Assembly (NCBI RefSeq): GCF_026274175.1
Contig: NZ_JAPHNL010000310.1
Span: forward strand, 27,701-91,700
Length of the DNA stretch: 64,000 bases
From: Streptomyces beihaiensis
GTDB lineage: Bacteria; Actinomycetota; Actinomycetes; Streptomycetales; Streptomycetaceae
Direction of reading: 5' to 3'
The position numbers were made by a program, and so were the translations under genes. Within the stretch, counting starts at the first letter, position 1. Each line of letters opens with the position of its first letter. Shown piece after piece: positions 52,853-60,658 of the stretch. Under the pieces are notes generated by a model. It was not told the origin of the DNA. It saw only the letters and a list, made by a program, of their open reading frames with translations, and did no database searches.

Positions 52853-53152
52853 GCGGTTGCCTTTCGCGAGACTGATGCTGCTGCGCGCGACGGGTGGTGC
52901 GGTGGTGACAGTTGTGCATGCGTCGCGATGACTCGTGAACGTAGCGGGACTCGAACGCTTGTCACAAGTCGATGCAGCGGAGATCACGTGAAAGTCACAG
53001 TTGTGACGGCTTGTCAGTTCTGCTGTGGCGCCCGGGCATTCGCCGTCGCGGCGCGACAGGGCGCGGACGGTCGAAAGGGGGCCGCCCCCGTGAACTAGAT
53101 TCGTCGGCGTCTTCTCGAGTCCCCTTGAGCCCCCACCACCTGAGGAGCCACT
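52853..53152. other. Divergent promoter region between rpfC and the LppU-like gene
   Basis: A 300-bp gap with no gene. It contains a perfect GTCACAGTTGTGAC palindrome (52994-53007) and nearby TTGTCACAAG and GTGAAAGTCAC elements, so TGTGA/TCACA half-sites are enriched. These resemble Crp-type sites, but spacing does not fit the usual consensus. Confidence 0.5.
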
Positions 53153-53557
53153 GTGTCCCAACTGCCGCCGCAGGGCAGTCCGAACGCCTCGTACACGCCG
53201 AAGCAGATACGACGCAACCGCCTGATCTTCTTCGGCCTCGTCCTTGTTCTCGCGGGCCTGGTGGCCTTCACGGTCTGGGGCCCGCGAGACACGAAGGACG
53301 ACTCCGCGACGCTCAAGGCCGGTGACTGCTTCCAGAACGTCGGGACGGACAAGGACGCGAAGGCCAAGAAGCTCGAGTGCACGGACCCGCACGCCGACTA
53401 CAAGGTCCTCAAGATGGACATGAACGGGGTCGTCGACACCATCTCGTGTTCCGACGTACCCGGCACGACCGGCTCACTCACGCAGTCCGGCGGAGGCGGA
53501 AAATGGTATGTCGTCTGCTTCAAGGACAACGCCGAGAAGGGCAAGGGCAAGGGCTAG
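53153..53557 (+). CDS. LppU/SCO3897-like small membrane-anchored protein
   Basis: A 134-residue protein with one N-terminal membrane helix (about 24-43) and an extracytoplasmic domain carrying four Cys (LKAGDCFQNVG, KKLECTDPHADYKVLK, ISCSDVPGTTGSLTQ, WYVVCFKDN). The DCFQN and CTDPHADYKV pattern matches the LppU/SCO3897 family, common in actinobacteria and of unknown function. The GTG at 53153 follows GAGGAG. Its stop overlaps that of the convergent gene by 4 bp (CTAG). Confidence 0.75.
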   Translation: MSQLPPQGSPNASYTPKQIRRNRLIFFGLVLVLAGLVAFTVWGPRDTKDDSATLKAGDCFQNVGTDKDAKAKKLECTDPHADYKVLKMDMNGVVDTISCSDVPGTTGSLTQSGGGGKWYVVCFKDNAEKGKGKG

Positions 53558-53913
53558 ACCTCCGCCCCTGCCTCCGCCCCCAGGCCCTGTTCGAACGACT
53601 CGTGGTTCGCCCACGCCACGTTGTACGGGTAGCGGGTGCGCCACTTGTCGAACACCGCCTCCACGCCCGGCGCCGTGAAGAGAGCTCCGAGGGTCTCCAG
53701 GTCGGCGACGCCGATCTGGACGACGGCGGTGGCGATGAGTGCCGGGATCGCCTCTTCTCCTGGGACCCGCAGGTGGCGGCGGGCGGCGAACGAGACGCGT
53801 ACACCGGCGTCCTTCACCGCCTTTTCCATGTCTGTCAGATATTGGTCGAGGTCGTGGTCGGGGACGGGTTCGGTGAACTGGACCAGCATGGTGTGATTGA
53901 TCATGCCCTCCAT
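53554..53913 (-). CDS. Hypothetical protein, possible EthD/Dabb-like fold
   Basis: A 119-residue soluble protein. It starts MINHTMLVQFTEPVPDHDLDQYLTDMEKAVKDAG and has a repeated alpha-beta pattern (FAARRHLRVPGEEAIPALIATAVVQIGVADLETLGALF to YPYNVAWANHESFEQG), which fits a ferredoxin-like dimeric alpha-beta barrel. No clear catalytic residues. The ATG at 53913 begins MEGMINHT; a second ATG lies 3 codons on. It is divergent from the LysR gene by about 60 bp, a common arrangement for a regulated gene and its regulator. Confidence 0.65.
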   Translation of the reverse strand: MEGMINHTMLVQFTEPVPDHDLDQYLTDMEKAVKDAGVRVSFAARRHLRVPGEEAIPALIATAVVQIGVADLETLGALFTAPGVEAVFDKWRTRYPYNVAWANHESFEQGLGAEAGAEV

Positions 53914-53975
53914 ACGACCACCCGTACCCCACCGGCGTCTAAGACACATCGTGCTGCTTTCGATAACCTTCAGGA

Positions 53976-54821
53976 ATGGATCTGTTGGAGACCAGAGAGC
54001 TGCGCTACTTCGTCGCCGTCGCCGAGGAGCTGCACTTCGGCCGGGCCGCCGCCAAGCTCGCCATCGCTCAGCCCGCACTGTCGAAGACCATCCAGCGCAT
54101 CGAGTCACGGCTCCGTGTGCCGCTCTTCGACCGCACCAGCCGCAGCGTCGCGCTGACCCCCGCGGGCGCCGCCCTGCTCGAAGGCGGCCGGCACGCGCTG
54201 AACGCGATGACACTCGCAGTGCAGGGCGCGCGGCGCGCCGCCGCGGCCGAACCTCTCCGGTTCGTGATCAAGCCGGGCGGTGACGCGAACCTGCTCTCCG
54301 GGATCCTCGCCGCCTACGCCGAACTCCCCCGCGCCCGGCAGGTCGACATCCTCTTCAGCGGCGCTGCCGACCGCACCGACCACCTCCACGACGGGCGCGC
54401 CGACGCGGCGCTGCTCTACGCGCCCTTCGACGACCTCACCGGGCTCGCCGCCCAGACGCTCCACGTCGAGGACCGCGTGGCCGTCCTTCCGGAGCGGCAC
54501 CGGCTCGCCGAGCGCGACAGCATCGGCCTGGCGGAGCTGGCCGGGGAGGTCTTCCCCCGGTGGCCGGGCACGCCCGACACCGAGGACGGGCCCGAGATCA
54601 GCGGTGCGGCCGAGCTCGTCTCGCTGGTGCGGATCGGGCGGGTCGTCGCCGTGCTGCCCCGGTCGCTCATCGCGCCAGCCCCCGCGGGGGTCGTCTGCGT
54701 CCCGGTCCCCGACGCGGGCCCCAGCCGCATCGTCATCGCCTGCCGCGAGGACGACCGTCGCGACCACGTCACGGCCCTGGTCACCGCCGCCGTCGCCTCG
54801 GTCACCTCTCGCGGGGCGTGA
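53976..54821 (+). CDS. LysR family transcriptional regulator
   Basis: A 281-residue LysR-type regulator. The helix-turn-helix at 1-65 reads LETRELRYFVAVAEELHFGRAAAKLAIAQPALSKTIQRIESRLRVPLFDRTSRSVALTPAG. A type 2 periplasmic-binding-like ligand domain follows (about 90-275; VAVLPERHRLAERDSIGLAEL). It probably controls the divergent small gene at 53554, since such pairs share one promoter region. Its last 20 bp overlap the 3' end of the convergent P450 gene. The ligand is unknown. Confidence 0.9.
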   Translation: MDLLETRELRYFVAVAEELHFGRAAAKLAIAQPALSKTIQRIESRLRVPLFDRTSRSVALTPAGAALLEGGRHALNAMTLAVQGARRAAAAEPLRFVIKPGGDANLLSGILAAYAELPRARQVDILFSGAADRTDHLHDGRADAALLYAPFDDLTGLAAQTLHVEDRVAVLPERHRLAERDSIGLAELAGEVFPRWPGTPDTEDGPEISGAAELVSLVRIGRVVAVLPRSLIAPAPAGVVCVPVPDAGPSRIVIACREDDRRDHVTALVTAAVASVTSRGA

Positions 54822-56082
54822 ACTCCACCGGCAGGGTGCGCAGACCGCGCATGATGAGGCCGCCGCGCCAGCGCAGTTCGGCCGGGTCCGCCGCCAGGCG
54901 GAGGTCCGGCAGGCGGGTCAGGAGCGTGGCGAGGGCCGTCTGGCCCTCCAGGCGGGCGAGCGGGGCGCCGAGGCAGTAGTGGATGCCGTGGCCGTACCCG
55001 AGGTGCTGGTTGTCGCGGCGGGAGAGGTCGAGGGTGTCGGGCTCGGTGAAGCGGGCCGGGTCACGGTCGGCGGCGGCGAGGACGACGAGCACCGGATCAC
55101 CCGCGGCGATGTCCTGTCCGCCGATCGTCAGCGGCCGCGTCGCGAAACGCCACGTGGCCAGCTCCACCGGGCCGTCGAAGCGGAGCAGTTCCTCGACGCC
55201 GGTCGCCAGCAGCTCCCGCTCCCCCGCCCGTACCGACTTCTGCAGGCGCTCACGCTGCTCGGGGTGGGTGAGCAGGGCGTACGTGCCGTTACCGATGAGG
55301 TTGACGGTCGTCTCGAAGCCGGCGAAGAGGAGGATGAACGCCATCGCCGCGGCCTCGTTCTCGGTGAGGTGCTCGCCGTGGTCCGAGGCGCGGATCAGGC
55401 CGGAGATCAGGTCGGTGGCGTTCTCGTCGGACTCGGCACGCTTGCGGTGGATCAGTTCCGCCAGGTAGCCGCGCATCTTCTTCACCGACCGGGCCACCCC
55501 GCCCCGCGGCCCCTTGCCGTGCCGGATCATCATGCCCGCCCAGTCGCGGAAGTCGTCCTGGTCCTCGCGCGGTACGCCCAGCAGGTCGCAGATGGCGTAG
55601 ATGGGGAGCGGGAAGGCGAACTCGTGGATGAGGTCGGCCGAGCCTCGTGCCGCGAGACCGTCGATGAGTTCGTCCGTCAACTCCTGCACCCTCGGCGCGA
55701 ACTCGGCCACCCGGCGCGGAGTGAACGCCTTCGAGACGAGGCGGCGCAAGCGGGTGTGGTCGGGTGGATCGATGTTGAGGAGGTGCGTCATCAGGTCGGC
55801 CTTGCGTTCGCCCGGGATGCCCGTCCTGCCCTTGGCGTGCGACGGCTCGTCGTGGTGGGCCGGGTTCTTGCTCAGCCGCTGGTCGGCGAGGGCCTGGCGG
55901 GCGTCGGCGTACCGGGTGACCAGCCATGCCTCGACGCCGCTGGGCAGGGTCGTGCGGTGCACGGGGGCGTGCTCGCGCAGCCACGCGTAGGCGGGGTACG
56001 GGTCGCTCGCGAACTCCCACGTGAAGAGTTCCGGCATGGCGGGCGTGTGCGGCGGCGGCAGCGGGGCGGGGCTCTCGGTCAC
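54802..56082 (-). CDS. Cytochrome P450, CYP107-like
   Basis: A 426-residue class I bacterial P450. The I helix has AGFET (254-258), the ExxR motif is Glu298-Arg301 (EELLR), and the heme loop is LGYGHGIHYCLGAPLAR with Cys370 as ligand. It most resembles CYP107 monooxygenases of actinobacteria; from memory CYP107U1 occupies this place in S. coelicolor. No ferredoxin or reductase gene is adjacent, so it must use partners encoded elsewhere. The GTG at 56082 overlaps the stop of the large STAND-like gene by 4 bp (GTGA), so the P450 is probably translated with it. Substrate unknown. Confidence 0.92.
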   Translation of the reverse strand: MTESPAPLPPPHTPAMPELFTWEFASDPYPAYAWLREHAPVHRTTLPSGVEAWLVTRYADARQALADQRLSKNPAHHDEPSHAKGRTGIPGERKADLMTHLLNIDPPDHTRLRRLVSKAFTPRRVAEFAPRVQELTDELIDGLAARGSADLIHEFAFPLPIYAICDLLGVPREDQDDFRDWAGMMIRHGKGPRGGVARSVKKMRGYLAELIHRKRAESDENATDLISGLIRASDHGEHLTENEAAAMAFILLFAGFETTVNLIGNGTYALLTHPEQRERLQKSVRAGERELLATGVEELLRFDGPVELATWRFATRPLTIGGQDIAAGDPVLVVLAAADRDPARFTEPDTLDLSRRDNQHLGYGHGIHYCLGAPLARLEGQTALATLLTRLPDLRLAADPAELRWRGGLIMRGLRTLPVEFTPRER

Positions 56083-58511
56083 TCCTCGACGGTATCCGGA
56101 GTGGGCGGGGAGAACGCTCCCGTCTCCTCGCCCGCCTGATAGTGGCCCAGGGCGGCGGCCCGGCGCAGCACGGTGTCACGTTGCGTGTGCGACGCGAGTG
56201 CAGCAAGGCGGTAGGCCCCTTCGGGGTCACCACCCACGTCGGCCCGCAGGTAGAAGTCGAACGCGGCTCTGGTTCGGCCCTGACGTTCCTCGAGCATCCC
56301 GAGCGTGGTGAGTGCCGGGATGTGACCCGCCTCGGCGGCGCAGTTGAGGTGGTACGAGGCTTGGCGTTCGTGGCCGCCCCTGTTGTAGAGAAGCACGCCG
56401 AGATAGTGATGGGCCAGCGGGTCGCCACGGCCGGCCGCATACCGGTACCAGACCTCCGCCGCCTCCGCGTTCCCCCAGTCGTGGAGAAGGCCACCGATGC
56501 GGATGGCCGCGTCGTGGTCGCCGCCCCGCCACGCCATGAGGTAGTGGCGCATCGCCTCGGTCTCTCGGCCGGGAGTGCCGGCGACGAGGTCTCCCAGCAT
56601 GACGAACGCGCCGCCGGGGTTCGGCGCGTCCTTGTCGACGGCCGCCGTGAGCAGCTCCTCCGCCCGGTCCCGGTGGTACTCGGCGAGCTCCGTCGCCGCC
56701 CACAGCTGGCCGCCGTCGACCAGCAGCTCCATGTACGGCACCGCCTGCACGCGGTCGCCCCGGTCGAGCAGTCTGACCGCCAGGCGCTCAGCGGCCTTGA
56801 GGTGGTCGGCGTCGGCAGCGACCCGCAACCACCTTTCGCCGTCGTTGTCGTCCGTGTCGAGACGCAGCATGCCGATGCCGTACGCGGCGTCCCGGTCTCC
56901 CAGTTCGGCGCGAGGGCGCAGTCGTGCCTCCAGGGCGTCGGCGATCCCCGGCCGCTCGACCTGGCAGCTCTTCGCCGCCCCGTAGATCTTCCAATGCTCG
57001 TCGTCACCGAGCGGCTCGCGTCCCGCCCGCAACTCCCCCGCCACCAGCGCGCCGTGCACCCGCCATGTGTCGGATTCCCGCCCCGGCAGCAGGAACCCGA
57101 CGCCGCCGATCCGCTGCCGCGCCGCCCACTCCGTACCGCCGCGCCCGGCCAGGTCTCCCAGCAGCCGGGCCGGGACCGGCCCCGCTTGCCCGCACCGCGC
57201 CACGTCCAGGGCGGCCCGCACCACCGCCACGCCCTGCGGGTCGGCGGCGCGGGCGGACAGCCGCTGCCACTCCTCGTACAGCAGGTGGCCGAGGGCCAGG
57301 TACGCGACCGGGTTCCCGTCCTCGGCCCACAGGTACGCCTCGTACGCGCGCGGGTCCTCGGCCTCGACGGCGCGCCCGACGAGGCGGTCGAACTCCGACG
57401 CGCTCCAGGTTCCGGGCAGTTCCACGGTGTGGGCGAGCGCGACGACCCGGTCGCCGGGTGCCGAACCGGTCCGGCGTTCGTAGTAGGCGTCGACGTCCAT
57501 CGTGGCGAGGACCCGTACCCCGAGAGCCGTGAGCCGACCCAACAGGCCCGGTTCCAGGCCGCGTTCGCCGAGATGGTCCTCGATGTCGTCGAGCCACAGC
57601 AGATACCGGCCCGGATGTCCTTTCAGCGTTCCGAGCAGCGCGCGCAGGTCGGCGCCGCGCTCGGGGGCGTACAACTGGTGACCCTCCAGCTGTCGGGCGG
57701 CGTGCCAGGCCGTGTACGACATGCCGGTCACCGGCCTGCCGAGCAGCAGCACGAAACCGTACTGGCCGAGCTTGTCCGCGAGTTCGGCGTCGCAGTCGCG
57801 GGCGGCGTACGGCGGCACGTCCGGCAGGCCGGGCTCGCGCCGGGTGGGCCGGACCCCGAACTCGGCGGGCCCGACGTCCTGGACGGGCCGCCAGTCCGGC
57901 CCGTCGCCGGGGGCCGCGCCGAAGTGCTGGTTGACCGTGTCGATGTGGGCGGCCTGGACCACGGACTGCTGGATGCCGCCCGAGACGGTGTTGGAGGTCG
58001 TGGCAGTGGTGGCGTCCGGCGCCAGGAAGCGGGGAGGGAGGTCGGGAGGAACGGGAGGCACAGCGTCCTCGGCGTCCGGAAGAGGAAGGTCGGGAGGAAC
58101 GGGAGGCACAGCGTCCTCGGCGTCCGGTCCGGGCCCCTCGGTGCCGCCGTCGGCTTGGGTGTACCAGGCGGGCGGCGCGTAGTCGATGACGGGAGCGCCC
58201 GTCTCCTCGTACTCGCCGTAGGCGTCGGCGAGTTCGCTCAGCCACGTCCGGGCCTGCGGCGCGCGCTCCAGTGTCACGCCGAGCCGGTCACACAGCCAGC
58301 GGTACACGACGGCGTGCTTGAGCTTGTCCCACGCGTCGTCGGACTCCGACGTCTCGCGGAGCACGAGCAGGAACTCGGACGCTTCGGAGTTCGCGATGCC
58401 CACTTCCTCGAAGTGCCGGACGAGCTGGTTACGGTCGTCCTCCGACCACCCTCCCGACCGCATCGCGGCGACCAGCGCGTCAGCCACCCGCTCCGCCAAA
58501 TCCCGTTCCAC
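56079..58511 (-). CDS. STAND-like ATPase-fold protein with degenerate P-loop and Sel1/TPR repeats
   Basis: An 810-residue cytosolic protein of modular build. A small helical domain (about 1-85) resembles N-terminal adaptor domains of bacterial conflict proteins. A Pro/Asp linker with a repeated 16-residue unit comes next, then NTVSGGIQQSVVQAAHIDTVNQHF (174-197), a motif often placed before NTPase domains in such proteins. The NTPase-like region (about 235-420) has GRPVTGMS where Walker A would need Lys (Met264 instead) but keeps LLWLDDIED as Walker B. Sel1/TPR-type helical repeats fill about 540-790. The GTG at 58511 is 42 bp after mazG. Function unknown; I infer a sensor or scaffold. Confidence 0.75.
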   Translation of the reverse strand: MERDLAERVADALVAAMRSGGWSEDDRNQLVRHFEEVGIANSEASEFLLVLRETSESDDAWDKLKHAVVYRWLCDRLGVTLERAPQARTWLSELADAYGEYEETGAPVIDYAPPAWYTQADGGTEGPGPDAEDAVPPVPPDLPLPDAEDAVPPVPPDLPPRFLAPDATTATTSNTVSGGIQQSVVQAAHIDTVNQHFGAAPGDGPDWRPVQDVGPAEFGVRPTRREPGLPDVPPYAARDCDAELADKLGQYGFVLLLGRPVTGMSYTAWHAARQLEGHQLYAPERGADLRALLGTLKGHPGRYLLWLDDIEDHLGERGLEPGLLGRLTALGVRVLATMDVDAYYERRTGSAPGDRVVALAHTVELPGTWSASEFDRLVGRAVEAEDPRAYEAYLWAEDGNPVAYLALGHLLYEEWQRLSARAADPQGVAVVRAALDVARCGQAGPVPARLLGDLAGRGGTEWAARQRIGGVGFLLPGRESDTWRVHGALVAGELRAGREPLGDDEHWKIYGAAKSCQVERPGIADALEARLRPRAELGDRDAAYGIGMLRLDTDDNDGERWLRVAADADHLKAAERLAVRLLDRGDRVQAVPYMELLVDGGQLWAATELAEYHRDRAEELLTAAVDKDAPNPGGAFVMLGDLVAGTPGRETEAMRHYLMAWRGGDHDAAIRIGGLLHDWGNAEAAEVWYRYAAGRGDPLAHHYLGVLLYNRGGHERQASYHLNCAAEAGHIPALTTLGMLEERQGRTRAAFDFYLRADVGGDPEGAYRLAALASHTQRDTVLRRAAALGHYQAGEETGAFSPPTPDTVEE
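58039..58127. repeat. 48-bp coding direct repeat in the linker of the STAND-like gene
   Basis: Two copies with a 48-bp period, identical over about 41 bp (58039-58079, 58087-58127), encode PDAEDAVPPVPPDLP twice. The repeat is in frame and lies in the flexible linker between the N-terminal helical domain and the NTPase-like region. Confidence 0.9.
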
Positions 58512-58552
58512 ACACGCCCCCAGACCCGCGAACCGACCCTGGGGCAACCGTA

Positions 58553-59632
58553 CTAACTCCCGGCCGCCGCCAGCCCCTCCGCCGCCCGCACCGCGTCCCG
58601 GTAGGCCCGCCCGGCCGCGCGCAGGGCCGCCTCCGGGTCGACGCCGTCGGCCTCCGCGCGCAGCGCGAGCGCCAGCAGCTCGTAGCCGACGCCGTGGCCG
58701 GTCGGCAGCGGCACGTCCAGGCCCGCCGTGCGGACGCGCGAGCCGAGCTTCGCGGCGAGGGCGAGGCCGGGCTGGCCGAGCGGGACGCCGTCCGTGATCG
58801 ACTCGCGGCGCTTGGCCTCGCCCTTGCGGCGCAGCCAGATCTCGCGGACCTCCTCCGGGGTGGTGGCGGTCTCGTCGCCGAAGACGTGCGGGTGGCGGTG
58901 GACCAGCTTGTCGACGATGCCGCCGGCGACATCGTCGATCGAGAAGGGCTCTCCCTGTGCTTCGGTCGCCTCCTCGGCGATCCGCGCGTGGAAGACGACC
59001 TGGAGGAGTACGTCGCCGAGTTCCTCGCGCAGCTCGTCCCTGTCGCCCGTCTCGATCGCCTCGACCAGCTCGTAAGCCTCCTCGATCGCGTACTTCGCCA
59101 GGTCCTCGTGGGTGCGCCGCTTCGACCAGGGGCACTCGCGGCGGATGCGGTCCATGACCTGGACGAGGTCGAGGAGGCGGGCGCCGGGCAGGTCGTAGGA
59201 GCCGGGGAGCAGCTCCAGGGACGGCATCTGCTCGCGTCCGGACCCGGCGAGCGCGGCCAGACCGTCCGTGAGCCGCCGGTCACCCTCGGCGGTGGCCAGG
59301 ACGACGACGGTCCGCCCGCCCGCGCCCGCGCACCGGTCGACCAGCTCGCGGGCTGTCGGCGCCTGTGCCGTGACCTCGACCCCCGCCTCCTTCAGGTACG
59401 GCAGCTGCGGGTGCGCGGCGTCGGCGCACAGCACCTCGTCGGCGCCCCGCAGCACCTGCCATGCCTGCCAGGACAGCAGCCCCGGCGCGACACGGTGACT
59501 GGTGGTGAGCAGGACGATGCGGCCCGCGGCGGAGGCGGGAAGGGCACCGGGAGCGGTGACAGCCGGAGCGGCGGGGTCGACGGGAGCGGCGGGGTCGACG
59601 GGGGCGGCGGCGTGTGCCTCGGGATCGTTCAC
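58553..59632 (-). CDS. mazG: Nucleoside triphosphate pyrophosphohydrolase MazG with TP-methylase-like N-terminus
   Basis: A 359-residue MazG that hydrolyses (d)NTPs to monophosphates and pyrophosphate, guarding nucleotide pools. The MazG domain (about 150-280) has the metal motifs EEAYELVEAIE and REELGDVLLQVVFHARIAEE, preceded by RIRRECPWSKRRTHEDLAKY. The N-terminal 140 residues (GRIVLLTTSHRVAPGLLSWQAWQVLRGADEVLCADAAHPQLPYL) are a degenerate tetrapyrrole-methylase-like domain, a fusion also known from other Gram-positive MazG proteins. The first 40 residues contain a DPAAPV repeat. The GTG at 59632 lies in GAGGAGTG without proper spacing. Confidence 0.92.
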   Translation of the reverse strand: MNDPEAHAAAPVDPAAPVDPAAPAVTAPGALPASAAGRIVLLTTSHRVAPGLLSWQAWQVLRGADEVLCADAAHPQLPYLKEAGVEVTAQAPTARELVDRCAGAGGRTVVVLATAEGDRRLTDGLAALAGSGREQMPSLELLPGSYDLPGARLLDLVQVMDRIRRECPWSKRRTHEDLAKYAIEEAYELVEAIETGDRDELREELGDVLLQVVFHARIAEEATEAQGEPFSIDDVAGGIVDKLVHRHPHVFGDETATTPEEVREIWLRRKGEAKRRESITDGVPLGQPGLALAAKLGSRVRTAGLDVPLPTGHGVGYELLALALRAEADGVDPEAALRAAGRAYRDAVRAAEGLAAAGS

Positions 59633-59700
59633 TCCTCGAACGTAACTCAGGCAGGCGTCGCGCCGTCGCCCCGCGCCCCGCCTACGCGGTCCGCCGCCGC

Positions 59701-60381
59701 CTACGCGGTCCGCCGCTGCGCCGCCGACGCCCGCGCGGTGACCTCCCGCAGCCACGGCGTCTTGGCGTCGACGCGGCGGCTGTGGCTGACGTCCCACTCG
59801 CCGTAGCGCGGGTTGAGGTCGACGTTCAGCTCCTTGGATGCCTTGGCGAGCGCCTTCCAGAACGTGGCCTGGCCCTGCTGCGTGCGCATGTCCGCGCCGA
59901 GCGCGCTCGACAGCTTCTGGGCCTCGAGTTCGGTGCGCAGGCTCTCGGTGAGCCGCTGCGGCGGGACGTCGTACTGCTGGAGCCAGGCGACTTCCAACTG
60001 CTTGGCGCCGCCGGCCTGTTTCTCCAGGCCGGCCCGCATGTCCTGCATCTCCTTGCGGGTGACGGTGATGCCCTCGTCGGTGGCGGCGCGGTGCATGACG
60101 CGGTCGAGCACCATCGTGTGCAGGGTGTTGCGGGTGAGGCCGCCGGTGCGGGCGATGGCCTGCTTGTACTGCGCGGAGTCGGCGGTGGCGGCCCGCTGTG
60201 CGTCCCGTACCTCGTTCACCCGGTCCTGGAGCTGGGAGACGGTGATGCGCCGACCGCCGACGACGGCCGCGGCACCGGGGTGCGCGTCGCTTCCGCAGGC
60301 GGTCAGGGCGGGGGCCGCGGCGAGCGCGACGGCGGACAGGACGAGCGAGGTGCGGCGACGGCTGGTGCGGCGGCGGTGCAA
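59701..60381 (-). CDS. SurA N-terminal domain lipoprotein
   Basis: A 226-residue exported lipoprotein. The signal peptide ends in lipobox ALTAC (Cys29), so the mature protein is lipid-anchored outside the membrane. The rest resembles the SurA/PrsA N-terminal chaperone domain (GGRRITVSQLQDRVNEVRDAQ, then GLTRNTLHTMVLDRVMHRAATDEGITVTRKEMQDM) without a PPIase domain. I chose a TTG start at 60381 because GGGAGG lies 5 nt upstream and the signal peptide begins correctly; longer in-frame starts lack this. It probably helps fold exported proteins. Confidence 0.85.
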   Translation of the reverse strand: MHRRRTSRRRTSLVLSAVALAAAPALTACGSDAHPGAAAVVGGRRITVSQLQDRVNEVRDAQRAATADSAQYKQAIARTGGLTRNTLHTMVLDRVMHRAATDEGITVTRKEMQDMRAGLEKQAGGAKQLEVAWLQQYDVPPQRLTESLRTELEAQKLSSALGADMRTQQGQATFWKALAKASKELNVDLNPRYGEWDVSHSRRVDAKTPWLREVTARASAAQRRTA

Positions 60382-60539
60382 GGTGGCCTCCCTGCGAGCA
60401 GTTTGTGGGCATTCCGCCGCGCGAAGCGCGTCCACCTGGGGTGGTGGTCGAGTGGCGGGCGGGCGCACAAAGTCCGGCGGTGATCGATGTTAGGCAGTGA
60501 CCGCTTGCTCGGCCACCCATGCGACAACGATTCGCCACG

Positions 60540-60625
60540 AGTTGAGGTATCGGCTTGCGGCACCGGCTTGCTGCGTCGGCGTGAGGCACCGGCTTGCGGC
60601 GTCGGTTTGAGGCGCCGAGTCGGGG
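60540..60625. repeat. Imperfect GGCTTGCGGC repeats in a 277-bp gap
   Basis: The gap between the SurA-like gene and the kinase gene has no gene. It holds four or five imperfect copies of a block built on CACCGGCTTGCGGCGTCGG. Confidence 0.75.
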
Positions 60626-60658
60626 TGCGGGCTCGCGGTGGTTGCCTGGGGTGTCGGC

